In this document: positions 1 to 10,485 of the stretch, piece after piece | How the letters are laid out: each line of letters begins with the position of its first letter | Numbering within the stretch: position 1 is the first letter of the stretch | NCBI GenBank assembly: GCA_002412965.1 | Contig: DHWB01000012.1 | Location: 168,011 to 232,010, forward strand | Direction: 5' to 3' | Origin: Desulfomicrobium sp. UBA5193 | GTDB taxonomy: Bacteria; Desulfobacterota; Desulfovibrionia; Desulfovibrionales; Desulfomicrobiaceae | DNA: 64,000 nucleotides | Notes under the pieces: model-generated | Database searches by the model: none | What the model was told of the DNA's origin: nothing | What the model saw: the letters and a program-made list of their open reading frames with translations, nothing else | Position numbers and translations under genes: made by a program

Positions 1-636
1 CAGGGACAGATACATGAGCGTCGAAACGGTGAAAGCCTCAAAGCCGTGAAATGTATGGGCTTCCACCTGGCGGGCCATGTAGGTCAGTTCTGCGACGCCG
101 ATGGTCATGACCAGGGACGAGTTCTTGATGAGGTTCAGGAACTGGCTGATGAGCGGCGGAATTATGATCCGGAAGGCCTGTGGCAGGATGACGTAGCGCA
201 TGGACTGCAGGAATGAGAGTCCCGTGGCCCGTGAAGCCTCGATTTGGGTCCTGGGGATGGACAGGATGCCCGAGCGCAGTTCCTCGGCGAGGAAAGCCGC
301 GGTGTAAGTCGTCAGGGCGATGACCCCGGTGGCGAACTCGATGTTCTGCCTGTAGAGCCACTCCTTGAATACGGCGGGTAGCAACGGATCGGAGCCGAAA
401 TACCAGAAAAAGATCTGGACCACGAGCGGGGTGTTGCGAAAAAATTCGATGTATCCCGCGGCAAGCCATTCCAGGGGTTTGACCCGGGAGATGCGCATGA
501 CCGTGAGCAGAGTGCCTAGGAGCATGGCCAGGACGATGGACAGGCCCGACAGCTGCAGGGTCACGGACAGGCCGTCGAGGAACCATTGGCCATACTCGCC
601 GGAAAAGATGATGGCCCAGTTGAACTTGTAATTCAT
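1..636 (-). CDS. Polar amino-acid ABC transporter permease (3' end outside window)
   Basis: Reading the minus strand from an ATG at 636 gives an open frame of 212 codons that is still open at the window edge. It starts MNYKFNWAIIF and contains hydrophobic segments, the stretch EFFRNTPLLVQ and a later ASRATG...LPQAFR loop, which is the EAA-type contact loop of HisM/GlnP permeases. Such proteins form the inner-membrane channel for polar amino acids. It is the third gene of a minus-strand operon after the ATPase and binding protein, separated from the latter by a terminator-like hairpin. The substrate cannot be told from sequence. Confidence 0.9.
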   Translation of the reverse strand, partial: MNYKFNWAIIFSGEYGQWFLDGLSVTLQLSGLSIVLAMLLGTLLTVMRISRVKPLEWLAAGYIEFFRNTPLVVQIFFWYFGSDPLLPAVFKEWLYRQNIEFATGVIALTTYTAAFLAEELRSGILSIPRTQIEASRATGLSFLQSMRYVILPQAFRIIIPPLISQFLNLIKNSSLVMTIGVAELTYMARQVEAHTFHGFEAFTVSTLMYLSL

Positions 637-666
637 GCGCGCCTGCGTATGTCTCGGGGTGGTCGT

Positions 667-697
667 GAAAAAAAATGGCCGGCCTGTGGGGCCGGCC
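667..697 (-). terminator. Intercistronic terminator between binding-protein and permease genes
   Basis: On the minus strand an 8-bp GC-only stem (GGCCGGCC at 690-697 with 677-684, 5-nt loop) is followed by a run of eight T. It sits after the binding-protein stop (722) and before the permease start (636), in the direction of transcription. Partial termination here would give more binding protein than permease, a common arrangement in ABC importer operons. Confidence 0.8.
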
Positions 698-721
698 TCC
701 CTCGTAATCGAAACTGACGTC

Positions 722-1543
722 TTACGGCCAGATTTCCATGGTCCATTTCAACGGGATATAGAACTTGGTCTTCTCACCGAACCACTTGTCATAAAGCTTC
801 TGGTAGTCACCGGACTTCCACATCTCCATCAAGGCGATGTTGACGGCGTCGCGCAAGTCGGAATCATTCTCGGGCAGGCCGATGCCGTAAGGCTCGGCGG
901 CGATGTCCTCGCCCACGATGGCCCAGTTCTCGGGATTGTCGTCGGAGTTGCGGATGCCCAGCAGGATTGGGGCATCCGTGGTCACAGCCGCTACCTTGCC
1001 CTGCTTCATGGCCAGGAAGGCCTCGGGGTAGGTTTCAAAAGAGATGACTTCACAGGCAGGCTGGGCCTTCTTGACGTTCTGCTCGGAGGTGGAGCCCTTT
1101 GCGGAACCGACCTTCTTGCCGGCCAGGTCGGCTACGGACTTGATGCCCCCGTCCTTCTTGACCAGCAGTTTCTGAGCGGCCGGGAAATACGTGATGGAGA
1201 AATCGATCTTTTCCTCGCGCTCGATCTTGTGCGTCATGGTGGCGACGATGAGATCGATGGCTCCCTGCTCCAGCATGGGGATGCGGGTGGCGGAGGTCAC
1301 GGGCTTGAGCTCAAGCTTGACACCAAGCTTGGCGGCCAGGGCGGCGCAGAGTTCCGGCTCGAAGCCGACGAGCTGCTTTGTTTCCTCGTCCACGTAACCA
1401 AAGGGCGGCTGCGAGTCCTTGACGCCGGCCACCAGAGTGCCGCGCGCCTTGATGTCTTCCAGTTTTCCGGCATTGGCACCGGGCAGACCCAGGAACATCG
1501 TCACAACCACCATCAACAGGGCAGCTTTCCACATTTTTGTCAT
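722..1543 (-). CDS. Amino-acid ABC transporter periplasmic substrate-binding protein
   Basis: A 273-aa SBP of the bacterial extracellular solute-binding family 3. A signal peptide (MTKMWKAALL...GANA) is followed by the typical opening of mature polar amino-acid binders, with TLVAGVKDSQPPFGY and GFEPELCAALA, and later GAIDLIVATMT. The ATG at 1543 is preferred over one 21 nt upstream because GGAGGAGACGG lies just before it and the signal peptide then starts correctly. It captures a polar amino acid in the periplasm and delivers it to the permease at 1-636. Ligand identity is not determined. Confidence 0.93.
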   Translation of the reverse strand: MTKMWKAALLMVVVTMFLGLPGANAGKLEDIKARGTLVAGVKDSQPPFGYVDEETKQLVGFEPELCAALAAKLGVKLELKPVTSATRIPMLEQGAIDLIVATMTHKIEREEKIDFSITYFPAAQKLLVKKDGGIKSVADLAGKKVGSAKGSTSEQNVKKAQPACEVISFETYPEAFLAMKQGKVAAVTTDAPILLGIRNSDDNPENWAIVGEDIAAEPYGIGLPENDSDLRDAVNIALMEMWKSGDYQKLYDKWFGEKTKFYIPLKWTMEIWP

Positions 1544-1575
1544 AACCGTCTCCTCCAGTTGCAAGGTTTATGGGT

Positions 1576-2304
<729 letters not shown>

Positions 2305-2377
2305 GCAGAAATCCTGTCACGAAAAGGGGGTTGATGCTGATAAAAACGATGCCCAAGGGCGGCGATGGAGCGTTGGC

Positions 2378-2406
2378 ACTCTATTGAGACTTCGCGTTTT
2401 TGTCAA
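2378..2406 (-). promoter_or_regulatory. Sigma-70-like promoter of the ABC transporter operon
   Basis: On the minus strand TTGACA (2406-2401) and TAGAGT (2383-2378) are separated by 17 bp, giving a perfect -35 and a 4/6 -10. Transcription would start near 2371, about 67 nt before the ATPase start codon. Confidence 0.6.
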
Positions 2407-2540
2407 ACAGACTTAAGGATTTGCCATAAATCCACCAAGTTACACCCTGCTAATCGAAGAAAATCCGAAGATCGTCAGAACCGGCGAAGAATATTCAAAC
2501 TTTTTACGATTAAAGAAGTGTCCGAATCCAACGCACAAAC

Positions 2541-2566
2541 GAGAAAAGGGGCTCTGAGCCCCCTTT
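2541..2566 (-). terminator. Intrinsic terminator of argD
   Basis: The stem GGGGCT/AGCCCC with a 3-nt loop, extended by AAA/TTT around a one-base bulge, is followed on the minus strand by TTTTCTC. It lies about 25 bp after the argD stop at 2591. Confidence 0.75.
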
Positions 2567-2590
2567 CCGTAAAATAACAATTTTGAAAAA

Positions 2591-3784
2591 CTACAATGCG
2601 GACAAAATGGACTCCAAGGCCACGACAAAAGCCTCCAGCTCTTCCTGCGTGATGACCAGAGGAGGCAGGAGGCGCAGAACCGTATCCTGGGTCAGATTCA
2701 GGATAAAACCCTGCTCCAGCAGCGCCTTCCAGACATCGGCTCCGGGTTGCGCCAGCTCGATGCCGATCATCAGGCCATGCACCCGCACATCGACGATCCG
2801 GTCAGGGAATCTGGCCTTGAGGCCCTCCAGACGCTCACGCAGCCAGTCGCCCATGCGGGCTGCCCGGCCGCAAAGATCGTCGCGCTCGATGATCTCGATG
2901 ACCTTGTCCGCCACGGCGGAAATCAGCGCGTTGCCGCCAAAGGTCGTGCCGTGACTGCCCGGAGGAAACCCCTTCGAGACCTCCTCGCTGCACATGACCG
3001 CGCCCATGGGCAGCCCCCCGGCCAGACCCTTGGCCACGGTGACGATGTCGGGAGTAAGCCCGAGGTGCTGATGCGCCCAGAATTTTCCTGTCCGGCCCAC
3101 TCCGGTCTGAATTTCATCCACGATAAGGAGCACACCCCGCTTGGCGCAAAGCGCAGCCAAGTCCCGCGCATAATCTTCGGGCAACGGTCTGACTCCACCC
3201 TCGCCCTGGATCATCTCGACCAGCACGGCGGCGGTGCGCTCGCTGATGGCCGCCTCCATGGCCGCAAGATCGGCAAAGGGCACAGTGATGAAGCCCTCGG
3301 GCAGGGGCCCGAAGCCGGTCTTGATCTTGTCCTGGCCAGTGGCCGTCAGGGTGGCCAGTGTCCGCCCGTGGAAGGATCCGCTCAGGGTGATGATCTCGAA
3401 GCGCTCTTGCCCGCGCCCTTCACGCATGTAGCGACGGGCCAGCTTGATGGCGCCCTCGTTGGCCTCGGCTCCGGAGTTGCAGAAAAAGACCCGCTCCAGA
3501 TGCGATGTGCCGAGCAAGCGCCTGGCCAGGGAGACCTGTTCTTCCTGATAAAAAAGATTGGAGACGTGGATGAGCTTTGCCGCCTGGCTGCAGATGACCT
3601 CCACCAGTTCGGGGTGGGAATGGCCCAGATTGCAGACGGCGATGCCGGCCAGGAGGTCGGTATAGACTCGCCCTTCGGGCGTGATGAGCTTGGTGCCCTG
3701 GCCCCGGCTGACCGCCAGGGGGTAGCGGGCATAGGTCCGGCAGAGGGCCTTTGCTTCGCCTTCCTTTATGTCTTCGCTGTTCAT
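2591..3784 (-). CDS. argD: Acetylornithine aminotransferase
   Basis: A 397-aa class III PLP-dependent aminotransferase that makes N-acetylornithine in arginine biosynthesis and may also act on succinyl-diaminopimelate. Visible marks are the cofactor-phosphate region CNSGAEANEGAIKLAR, the DEIQTGVGRTGK motif and the PLP lysine in TVAKGLAGGLPMG. The start at 3784 (MNSEDIKEGE) has GGAAGG upstream and gives normal family length; an open frame continues further upstream without a better start. Transcribed alone, with its own terminator downstream. Confidence 0.93.
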   Translation of the reverse strand: MNSEDIKEGEAKALCRTYARYPLAVSRGQGTKLITPEGRVYTDLLAGIAVCNLGHSHPELVEVICSQAAKLIHVSNLFYQEEQVSLARRLLGTSHLERVFFCNSGAEANEGAIKLARRYMREGRGQERFEIITLSGSFHGRTLATLTATGQDKIKTGFGPLPEGFITVPFADLAAMEAAISERTAAVLVEMIQGEGGVRPLPEDYARDLAALCAKRGVLLIVDEIQTGVGRTGKFWAHQHLGLTPDIVTVAKGLAGGLPMGAVMCSEEVSKGFPPGSHGTTFGGNALISAVADKVIEIIERDDLCGRAARMGDWLRERLEGLKARFPDRIVDVRVHGLMIGIELAQPGADVWKALLEQGFILNLTQDTVLRLLPPLVITQEELEAFVVALESILSAL

Positions 3785-4184
3785 GGATACACCTTCCAAC
3801 ATACTGATTTTTATCCTGCAATAAGCACAACGAGCCTTGTTCCGAACGCAAGGCACTGTGGTGAAGAAACGAATTCCTTTGCGCCTGATGTGTCTGGCAT
3901 GCCTTGAAATCAATGTTTCGTATTTTCTTCGGCACGTTGTCAATCACGCCGCGCCCGAAGATCCGGGACCAGTCGGCCCTCGCGGCGGCACTTGATCACT
4001 TCAATTTTCCGTTACGGGAAGAAATAAGGAGTGAGACGTATTGTATGGTTCTTTGCATTCGACATACCCATTGCCAGCCTTGCTACGTAACATCGTCACG
4101 ATGCCGAAGACAGCCAACGAAGCCGGCGATGCGCTCCCTTCAAACAACCCAAACCCTGAAAATCACATATTAAGGTGACCACAC
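3785..4184. other. 400-bp intergenic region between divergent argD and a small membrane-protein gene
   Basis: This gap should hold the promoters of two divergent genes. On the minus strand a perfect TTGACA at 3943-3938 has only a poor -10 partner at acceptable spacing. AAGGTGA before 4185 is the ribosome binding site of the plus-strand gene. Short open frames here lack a ribosome site and look non-coding. I see no repeat or RNA gene. Confidence 0.4.
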
Positions 4185-4631
4185 ATGAAACTCAATGGAT
4201 GGAAGCGAGTCTGGATTGTTTTTACCGTCTTCTCCGGACTGCTGTCGTGCGGCCTGGTCATCTTCTTGACCGAAGCATCGCTGCAATCGGAAGATTTGAA
4301 CCAGCACATGGCCAATCTTTTGGGAAATGCAAAAGTCGTGAACATAAAATTGTTTGGAAATGTCCAATTTCCTGCCCAATTGCCGGAAGAAGAGATAAGC
4401 CGCATCGTAAAGGAAGGGTTGTCCACATCTCCGGCAGCGGTAAAGGAAGCCGCCGAGAAGGAATTCATGAAAATTGCCTGGCAGCTTGTGGATCAGGCTC
4501 GGGCCGAGAATGAAATGAAGCGGCTGAAAACGTACCTGTTTTCGTCCTTGATATGGATCGGCGCGGTCACGTTCATTTATGTTTTTGGCTGGTCCGTCGC
4601 GTGGGTGCGGCGCGGCTTCGACGACTATTGA
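4185..4631 (+). CDS. Small inner-membrane protein of unknown function
   Basis: A 148-aa protein that I do not recognise. A hydrophobic segment near residues 8-28 and another near 118-138 flank a charged, mostly helical middle with many Glu, Lys and Ala, so the central domain probably faces the periplasm as one loop. The C-terminus is short and basic/acidic (RRGFDDY). AAGGTGA is well placed before the ATG. Coding is supported by the good ribosome site and the membrane-protein pattern. It stands alone between divergent argD and convergent dut, so context gives no function. Confidence 0.7.
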   Translation: MKLNGWKRVWIVFTVFSGLLSCGLVIFLTEASLQSEDLNQHMANLLGNAKVVNIKLFGNVQFPAQLPEEEISRIVKEGLSTSPAAVKEAAEKEFMKIAWQLVDQARAENEMKRLKTYLFSSLIWIGAVTFIYVFGWSVAWVRRGFDDY

Positions 4632-4818
4632 GCTTATGCGGCTTCGCCTCGCGGGCAGACAGGAAAGGCCCGGTCAAACAGGGGCGTCCCCGGCGTGGGT
4701 GTTTTCCTGCTTGCCTTTCGTCTGACCCAACCTTGAACATCTGCAAATTTTCTCTCTCCCATCGCCCACTTTCGCCCTTTCCTCCCGCCTTCCGACGGCC
4801 TTTTGGCCTGATCAAAAA

Positions 4819-5295
4819 TCAGCTGGCGCCCGTATGCCCAAAGCCCCCGGCCCCGCGTGCTGTGTCCGAGAGCTCTTCCTGTGGCAGAATTTCGGCCCGG
4901 ACAAATGGCTGAAAAACAAGCTGGGCGATGCGCTGCCCTTTGGTCACGGTGCGAGTCTGATCCGAGGTGTTCAAGAGACTGACCAGAATCTCGCCCCGGT
5001 AGTCCGGATCGATGACTCCCACACCTTGACTGACCACGAGCCCGTCCTTGGTTCCGAGGCCGCTTCGGGAATAGACAAAACCGGCCACTCCCGGCATCGT
5101 GCATTCTACGGCAATGCCCGTAGGGAAGCGATACCTTCCCCCGGGGGGGATACTGACCTCCGCTTCCGCCATGCAGGCCCGCAGATCAATACCAGCCGAC
5201 CCCGGAGTGGCATAGTTGAACTTCTCCGGCGGGCACGTTTCCGATAAAAAACGGACTTTGACCGGGATGGTGACATTTCCGGAACAGGGATTCAT
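4819..5295 (-). CDS. dut: dUTP diphosphatase
   Basis: A 158-aa trimeric dUTPase that hydrolyses dUTP to dUMP and PPi, keeping uracil out of DNA and feeding dTMP synthesis. The family motifs appear in order: ATPGSAGIDLRA, YSRSGLG, GVIDPDYRGEI (with the catalytic Asp), and the C-terminal arm RGAGGFGHTGA that closes over the active site. CAGGAG precedes the ATG at 5295. It is divergent from the phosphorylase gene, with about 78 bp between the two start codons for both promoters. Confidence 0.95.
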   Translation of the reverse strand: MNPCSGNVTIPVKVRFLSETCPPEKFNYATPGSAGIDLRACMAEAEVSIPPGGRYRFPTGIAVECTMPGVAGFVYSRSGLGTKDGLVVSQGVGVIDPDYRGEILVSLLNTSDQTRTVTKGQRIAQLVFQPFVRAEILPQEELSDTARGAGGFGHTGAS

Positions 5296-5373
5296 TTCTA
5301 CTCCTGAGCATGCTAGTCGCAGGTATCAAGCGCACATGCGGGGATGCGATACACATTTTTGAAAGGGGGATTT

Positions 5374-7962
5374 ATGCAACCATTGCATGTCTATACAGTT
5401 GTGCCCAAACTTCCGGAAAAGCTCCGGCCGCTCAAGGCGCTGGCCAGCAATCTCTATTTTTCCTGGCAGCATGAAATCGAGGAATTTTTCGCCCAGATGG
5501 ACCGGGATCTCTGGGAAAAAAGCGAGCATAATCCTGTCTGGTTTCTGAACCATCTGCCCCAGAGCACCCTCGAAGAACTGGCCGAGGATGAATTCTTTCT
5601 GGACCGGCTGTCAACCATTACGGCGGGTTTCGAAAAATACCTGGGCAAACGCGGCCCCATGACCGGGCTTGATGCTTCGGAGAGCGGTCCGGTGGTCGCC
5701 TACTTCAGCGCCGAGTACGGGCTGGCCCAATGCCTGCCCGTGTACTCCGGCGGCCTCGGAATCCTGGCCGGCGACCATCTCAAATCCGCCAGCGATCTGA
5801 ACATTCCCCTGGTGGGAGTGGGCCTGTGCTACCAGCGCGGATTTTTCCGCCAGTACATGACGCACGACGGCTGGCAGCAGGAACGGTATCAGGCCAACGA
5901 CTTCGAGCAGATGCCTCTTTTCCCCGTGCTCGACCCCGAGGGGAACCCCTTGAAGGTGCGCATCCTCATGCAGGGCAGACCGCTCTATTTTCGAATCTGG
6001 CGCGCCGATGTGGGCCGGATTCCGCTCTTCCTCATGGATACCAACATCGCCGAGAACTCCCCGGAGCGACGCGAGCTGACTTCCCAGCTCTACGGCGGAG
6101 ACCTCGAAATGCGCCTCATGCAGGAATACCTGCTTGGCATTGGCGGGATCAAGGCCCTCGGGGCCATGGGACTTTCGCCCCGGGTCATCCACATGAATGA
6201 GGGCCACTCGGCTTTCGCCGGACTGGAGAGAATCCGGGCGTTCATGCACGACCAGGGCCTGTCCTTCGAGGCGGCCCTTGAGCTGGTGGCCCAGAGCTCG
6301 GTCTTCACCACCCATACCCCGGTTCCGGCGGGCAACGACCGCTTTCCTCCGGATCTCATGGCCGGATATTTTCGGGAATACGCCTCGGACCTGGGCCTGT
6401 CCTGGAAGGTCTTCCTGGCTCTGGGCCGGGAAGACACCCGCGACGAGAGCGAACATTTCTGCATGACGATCCTGGCCCTGCGCCTGTCCCGCTTCAACAA
6501 CGGCGTCAGCCGCCTGCACGGCGAGGTCTCGCGCAAGATGTGGTCCAAGGTCTGGCCCCAGTACCCGGAAGAGGACGTTCCGATAAACTGGGTCACCAAC
6601 GGCATCCATTTCCCGTCCTGGGTAGCCCCGGAAATGTCCGTGCTCTATGACCGTTTTCTCGGCCAGTCCTGGCGGGAAGATCCGGACTGCGAACGAGTGG
6701 GGGAAAAATTCGGCTCCATCCCGGACATCGAACTCTGGCGCACCCATGAGCGCCTGCGGGAACGCTTGGTGGACTTCGTGCGGCGCAGGCTGCAGCAGCA
6801 GATCATGTCACGGGGCGGACGAAGCTGGGAGCTGGAGGTGGCGGACAACGTGCTGAACCCCGAAGCCCTGACCATCGGCTTCGCACGCCGCTTCGCCTCC
6901 TACAAGCGCGCCTACCTGCTGCTGAAAGACGACGACCGCCTCAAGCGGCTGGTCACGGACCCCGCGCGTCCGGTGCAGTTCGTCTTCGCGGGCAAGGCCC
7001 ACCCCCGGGATAACGAAGGCAAGAAAATCATTCAGGAACTGATCAGCCTCTGCCAGTCCAAGGAAAGCCGCGCGTCCATGGTCTTCCTGGAAGACTACGA
7101 CATGCAGGTGGCCCGTTATCTGGTCCAGGGCTGCGACGTGTGGCTCAACAACCCGCGCCGCCCCCTGGAGGCCTGCGGCACCAGCGGAATGAAGGCCATG
7201 GCCAACGGCGTCCTCAACCTGAGCACTCTCGACGGGTGGTGGGACGAGGCCTGGATTCCGGACAACAGCGTGGGCTGGGCCATCGGCAACGCCGAGGAAT
7301 ACGACGACGTGGAGTACCAGGACTTCGTAGAGAGCCAGACGCTCTACAACATCCTCGAAAACGACGTCATCCCGCTCTTCTATGAACGCGCACAGGGGTC
7401 CTTTCCCCGGCGCTGGGTGCACAAAATGAAGCAGGCCCTCAAAGCCCTGGGTCCGGTCTTCAACGGTCACCGCATGGTCGAGGAATATTCCAAGCGGGCC
7501 TACCTGCCGTCCAACATCAGCTACGGCAAGCTCGCGGCGGGCGGGTATCGCCCGGCCATGGACCTGGCCGAGTGGCGCATGAACCTGCTCACCCACTGGG
7601 GCGGGCTTGGCATCCGCAATGTACAGTGCAACACGGCGCACGAGATGTTTGTCGGCGAGGGGCTTGAGGTCAGCGCCGAGGTCAAGGTCGAGGGGCTCGG
7701 CATCGAGGACATCCGGGTCGAGATCTACACCGGCCCCCTGGACCACACGGGCGGCTTTGCCAGCCGCTCCACCTTCTCCATGAGCCCCGATGAGCGCACT
7801 GTCGACGGCTGGTATGTGTATCGAGGCAAGGCCATGCCCAAGGCCACAGGCAAGTTCGGCTTCACCGTGCGCATCCTGCCCCATCATCCGCTGCTGCGCG
7901 ACTCCCACAGCCTGGGGCTCATATTCTGGGCCGACGAGCACTCAGCGGAGCAGCAGGGGTAG
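5374..7962 (+). CDS. glgP: Alpha-glucan (glycogen/maltodextrin) phosphorylase
   Basis: An 862-aa GT35 phosphorylase that releases glucose-1-phosphate from alpha-1,4-glucans. The N-terminal part (about residues 10-120) is the DUF3417-like region of the short alpha-glucan phosphorylase group. The C-terminal half has RRPLEACGTSGMKAMANG, where Lys607 aligns with the PLP lysine of the family. The ATG at 5374 is chosen because GAAAGGGGG precedes it; an upstream in-frame ATG at 5344 has no such site. It is followed 6 nt later by tlyA, probably co-transcribed although unrelated in function. Confidence 0.92.
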   Translation: MQPLHVYTVVPKLPEKLRPLKALASNLYFSWQHEIEEFFAQMDRDLWEKSEHNPVWFLNHLPQSTLEELAEDEFFLDRLSTITAGFEKYLGKRGPMTGLDASESGPVVAYFSAEYGLAQCLPVYSGGLGILAGDHLKSASDLNIPLVGVGLCYQRGFFRQYMTHDGWQQERYQANDFEQMPLFPVLDPEGNPLKVRILMQGRPLYFRIWRADVGRIPLFLMDTNIAENSPERRELTSQLYGGDLEMRLMQEYLLGIGGIKALGAMGLSPRVIHMNEGHSAFAGLERIRAFMHDQGLSFEAALELVAQSSVFTTHTPVPAGNDRFPPDLMAGYFREYASDLGLSWKVFLALGREDTRDESEHFCMTILALRLSRFNNGVSRLHGEVSRKMWSKVWPQYPEEDVPINWVTNGIHFPSWVAPEMSVLYDRFLGQSWREDPDCERVGEKFGSIPDIELWRTHERLRERLVDFVRRRLQQQIMSRGGRSWELEVADNVLNPEALTIGFARRFASYKRAYLLLKDDDRLKRLVTDPARPVQFVFAGKAHPRDNEGKKIIQELISLCQSKESRASMVFLEDYDMQVARYLVQGCDVWLNNPRRPLEACGTSGMKAMANGVLNLSTLDGWWDEAWIPDNSVGWAIGNAEEYDDVEYQDFVESQTLYNILENDVIPLFYERAQGSFPRRWVHKMKQALKALGPVFNGHRMVEEYSKRAYLPSNISYGKLAAGGYRPAMDLAEWRMNLLTHWGGLGIRNVQCNTAHEMFVGEGLEVSAEVKVEGLGIEDIRVEIYTGPLDHTGGFASRSTFSMSPDERTVDGWYVYRGKAMPKATGKFGFTVRILPHHPLLRDSHSLGLIFWADEHSAEQQG

Positions 7963-7968
7963 GCGGAC

Positions 7969-8715
7969 ATGGCCAGGAATGTTGAACGGGCCGACGTGGT
8001 CCTGGCCGAGCAGGGGCTGGTCGAAAGCCGCGAGAAAGCCAAACGCCTGATCATGGCCGGACAGGTCTATCTGCTCCAGGGCGGGGCCAAGACCCTTGTG
8101 GCCAAGCCTGGGCAGCAGATCCCCCGCGCGGCCAGCCTTGAACTCAAGGAATCCGAGCGGTTCGTGTCGCGGGGCGGCTACAAGCTGCTCACGGCCATCG
8201 AGCATTTCGGCCTGGACGTGACCGGCCTGGTCGCCCTGGACGCGGGAGCCTCAACGGGCGGATTCACGGACTGCCTGCTGCAGTTCGGGGCCGCGCGGGT
8301 CTATGCCGTGGACGTGGGACACGGCCAGCTGCACTGGAAGCTGACGCAGGACCCGCGCGTGATCAACATGGAGCGGGTCAACCTGCGCCACGCCGCGCCC
8401 GACCTGCTCCCCGAGCAGGTCGATCTGGTCGTGGCGGACTGCTCGTTCATCTCCCTTACGCTCATCCTGCCACCCTGCCTCCAGTTCCTCAAAACCGGGG
8501 GGCGGGTTCTGGCCCTGGTCAAGCCCCAGTTCGAGCTGGGGCCGGAGCATGCGGTCAAGGGCGTCGTCCGCTCCGAAGAATTGCAACTTCGGGCCGTGAG
8601 CCACATCCAGGATTTCGCGCGGGACGAACTGGGGCTCGTCCCGCGCGGCTTTGTCGCGGCCGGAATCAAGGGCCCCAAGGGCAACCAGGAATACCTGCTG
8701 CACCTTGGGCGCTGA
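7969..8715 (+). CDS. tlyA: TlyA-family rRNA 2'-O-methyltransferase (S4 + FtsJ domains)
   Basis: A 248-aa protein with an N-terminal S4 RNA-binding domain (about 1-60: RADVVLAEQGLVESREKAKRL shortened here to its core RADVVLAEQG) and an FtsJ-like SAM domain. The SAM-binding loop VALDAGASTGGFTDCLLQ and KPQFELG are visible. The family methylates ribose of 16S and 23S rRNA cytidines; the name hemolysin A is historical. The start lies 6 nt after the phosphorylase stop with AGGCGG upstream. Confidence 0.9.
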   Translation: MARNVERADVVLAEQGLVESREKAKRLIMAGQVYLLQGGAKTLVAKPGQQIPRAASLELKESERFVSRGGYKLLTAIEHFGLDVTGLVALDAGASTGGFTDCLLQFGAARVYAVDVGHGQLHWKLTQDPRVINMERVNLRHAAPDLLPEQVDLVVADCSFISLTLILPPCLQFLKTGGRVLALVKPQFELGPEHAVKGVVRSEELQLRAVSHIQDFARDELGLVPRGFVAAGIKGPKGNQEYLLHLGR

Positions 8716-8762
8716 TCCCGGCTTTGCCAACCCGGCCTGATCCGGGTACACAGCGCCCTATC

Positions 8763-9395
<633 letters not shown>

Positions 9396-9420
9396 CCGGG
9401 GCCTGACCCCTGGAGAGCAG

Positions 9421-10485
9421 ATGGCGGGAAACACTTTTGGCACCGTATTCAGGTTGACGACCTTCGGCGAATCCCACGGACCGGCCCTGGGCGGAGTGGT
9501 GGACGGATGTCCCGCCGGACTCGCCCTGGACGAGACCCTGATCCAAAGCGAGCTGGACAAGCGCAGGCCCGGACAGGGAGGCCCCGCTGTGACCGCAAGG
9601 CAGGAGCCGGACCGCATCAGGCTCCTGTCCGGAGTGTTCGAAGGCCAGACCACGGGCGCGTCCATCGGCTTTGTCATCGAAAACACGGACCAGCGCTCCC
9701 ACGACTACGGCAAAATCAAGGATATTTTTCGGCCGGGTCACGGCGACATGACCTACCAGGCCAAATACGGGGTACGCGACTATCGCGGCGGTGGCCGCTC
9801 CTCGGGCCGCGAGACCGTGTCCCGCGTGGCCGGAGGGGCCGTGGCCGGAGCCTTACTGCACAGACTGGGCATCACCGTCCGGGCCGCAGCCATCGAGTTG
9901 GGCGGGATCAGAGCCAGCCGGATTGATCTTGACGGGGCCGACGCCCGCCCCTTCTTTGCGGCGGACGATGAGGTGGTCAGTCTCTGGCAGGAGCGGGTCA
10001 AGGAGGTCGCGGGCCAGGGCGATACCCTGGGCGGGATCGTCGAGATCCGCGCTTGCGGAATGCCGGCGGGCCTCGGCGAACCGGTCTTCGACAAGCTCGA
10101 CGCGAGGCTTGCGGGCGCGCTCATGAGCGTGGGCGCGGTCAAGGGCGTGGAGATAGGCGCCGGATTCGCGTCCTCCCGCCTGCTCGGCAGCCAGAACAAC
10201 GACCCCATGCTCGCCTCGGGCTTTGCGTCCAACAACGCGGGCGGCATCCTGGCCGGCATCTCAAGCGGCCAGGAGCTCGTGCTGCGGGCCGCCATCAAGC
10301 CCATCCCGTCAATCGCGCTTGAGCAGCAGACCGTGGACCGTTTCGGCGAGCCGCGCGCCATCCGCATCGGCGGCCGGCACGACATCTGCGCCATCCCGCG
10401 GGTGGTCCCGGTGCTCTGCGCCATGGTCCGCCTGGTCCTGGCCGACATGGTCCTGCTGCAGCGGCGCATGGGGCACGGCGGATGA
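9421..10485 (+). CDS. aroC: Chorismate synthase
   Basis: A 354-aa enzyme that converts EPSP to chorismate using reduced FMN, the last common step to aromatic amino acids. Conserved segments are TFGESHGPALGG near the N-terminus, HGDMTYQAKYGVRDYRGGGRSSGRE split over the FMN site (core GGGRSSGRET), and the C-terminal GRHDICAIPR. The start at 9421 is set by GGAGAGC just upstream, and the protein has normal family length. The stop overlaps the next gene by 4 nt. Confidence 0.96.
   Translation: MAGNTFGTVFRLTTFGESHGPALGGVVDGCPAGLALDETLIQSELDKRRPGQGGPAVTARQEPDRIRLLSGVFEGQTTGASIGFVIENTDQRSHDYGKIKDIFRPGHGDMTYQAKYGVRDYRGGGRSSGRETVSRVAGGAVAGALLHRLGITVRAAAIELGGIRASRIDLDGADARPFFAADDEVVSLWQERVKEVAGQGDTLGGIVEIRACGMPAGLGEPVFDKLDARLAGALMSVGAVKGVEIGAGFASSRLLGSQNNDPMLASGFASNNAGGILAGISSGQELVLRAAIKPIPSIALEQQTVDRFGEPRAIRIGGRHDICAIPRVVPVLCAMVRLVLADMVLLQRRMGHGG

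Noticed and set aside
2371..2390. TTGGCACTC resembling half of a CIRCE element
   Set aside because: The matching GAGTGCTAA half is absent at the required 9-bp spacing, and the bases fit a -10 box of the minus-strand promoter better.
2365..2577. Plus-strand frame of 70 codons before argD
   Set aside because: It covers the transporter promoter and the argD terminator, and has no ribosome site.
3904..4173. Open frame of 89 codons in the argD upstream gap
   Set aside because: No ribosome site, composition rich in Cys, Arg and Thr unlike neighbouring proteins, and it overlaps the region needed for promoters.
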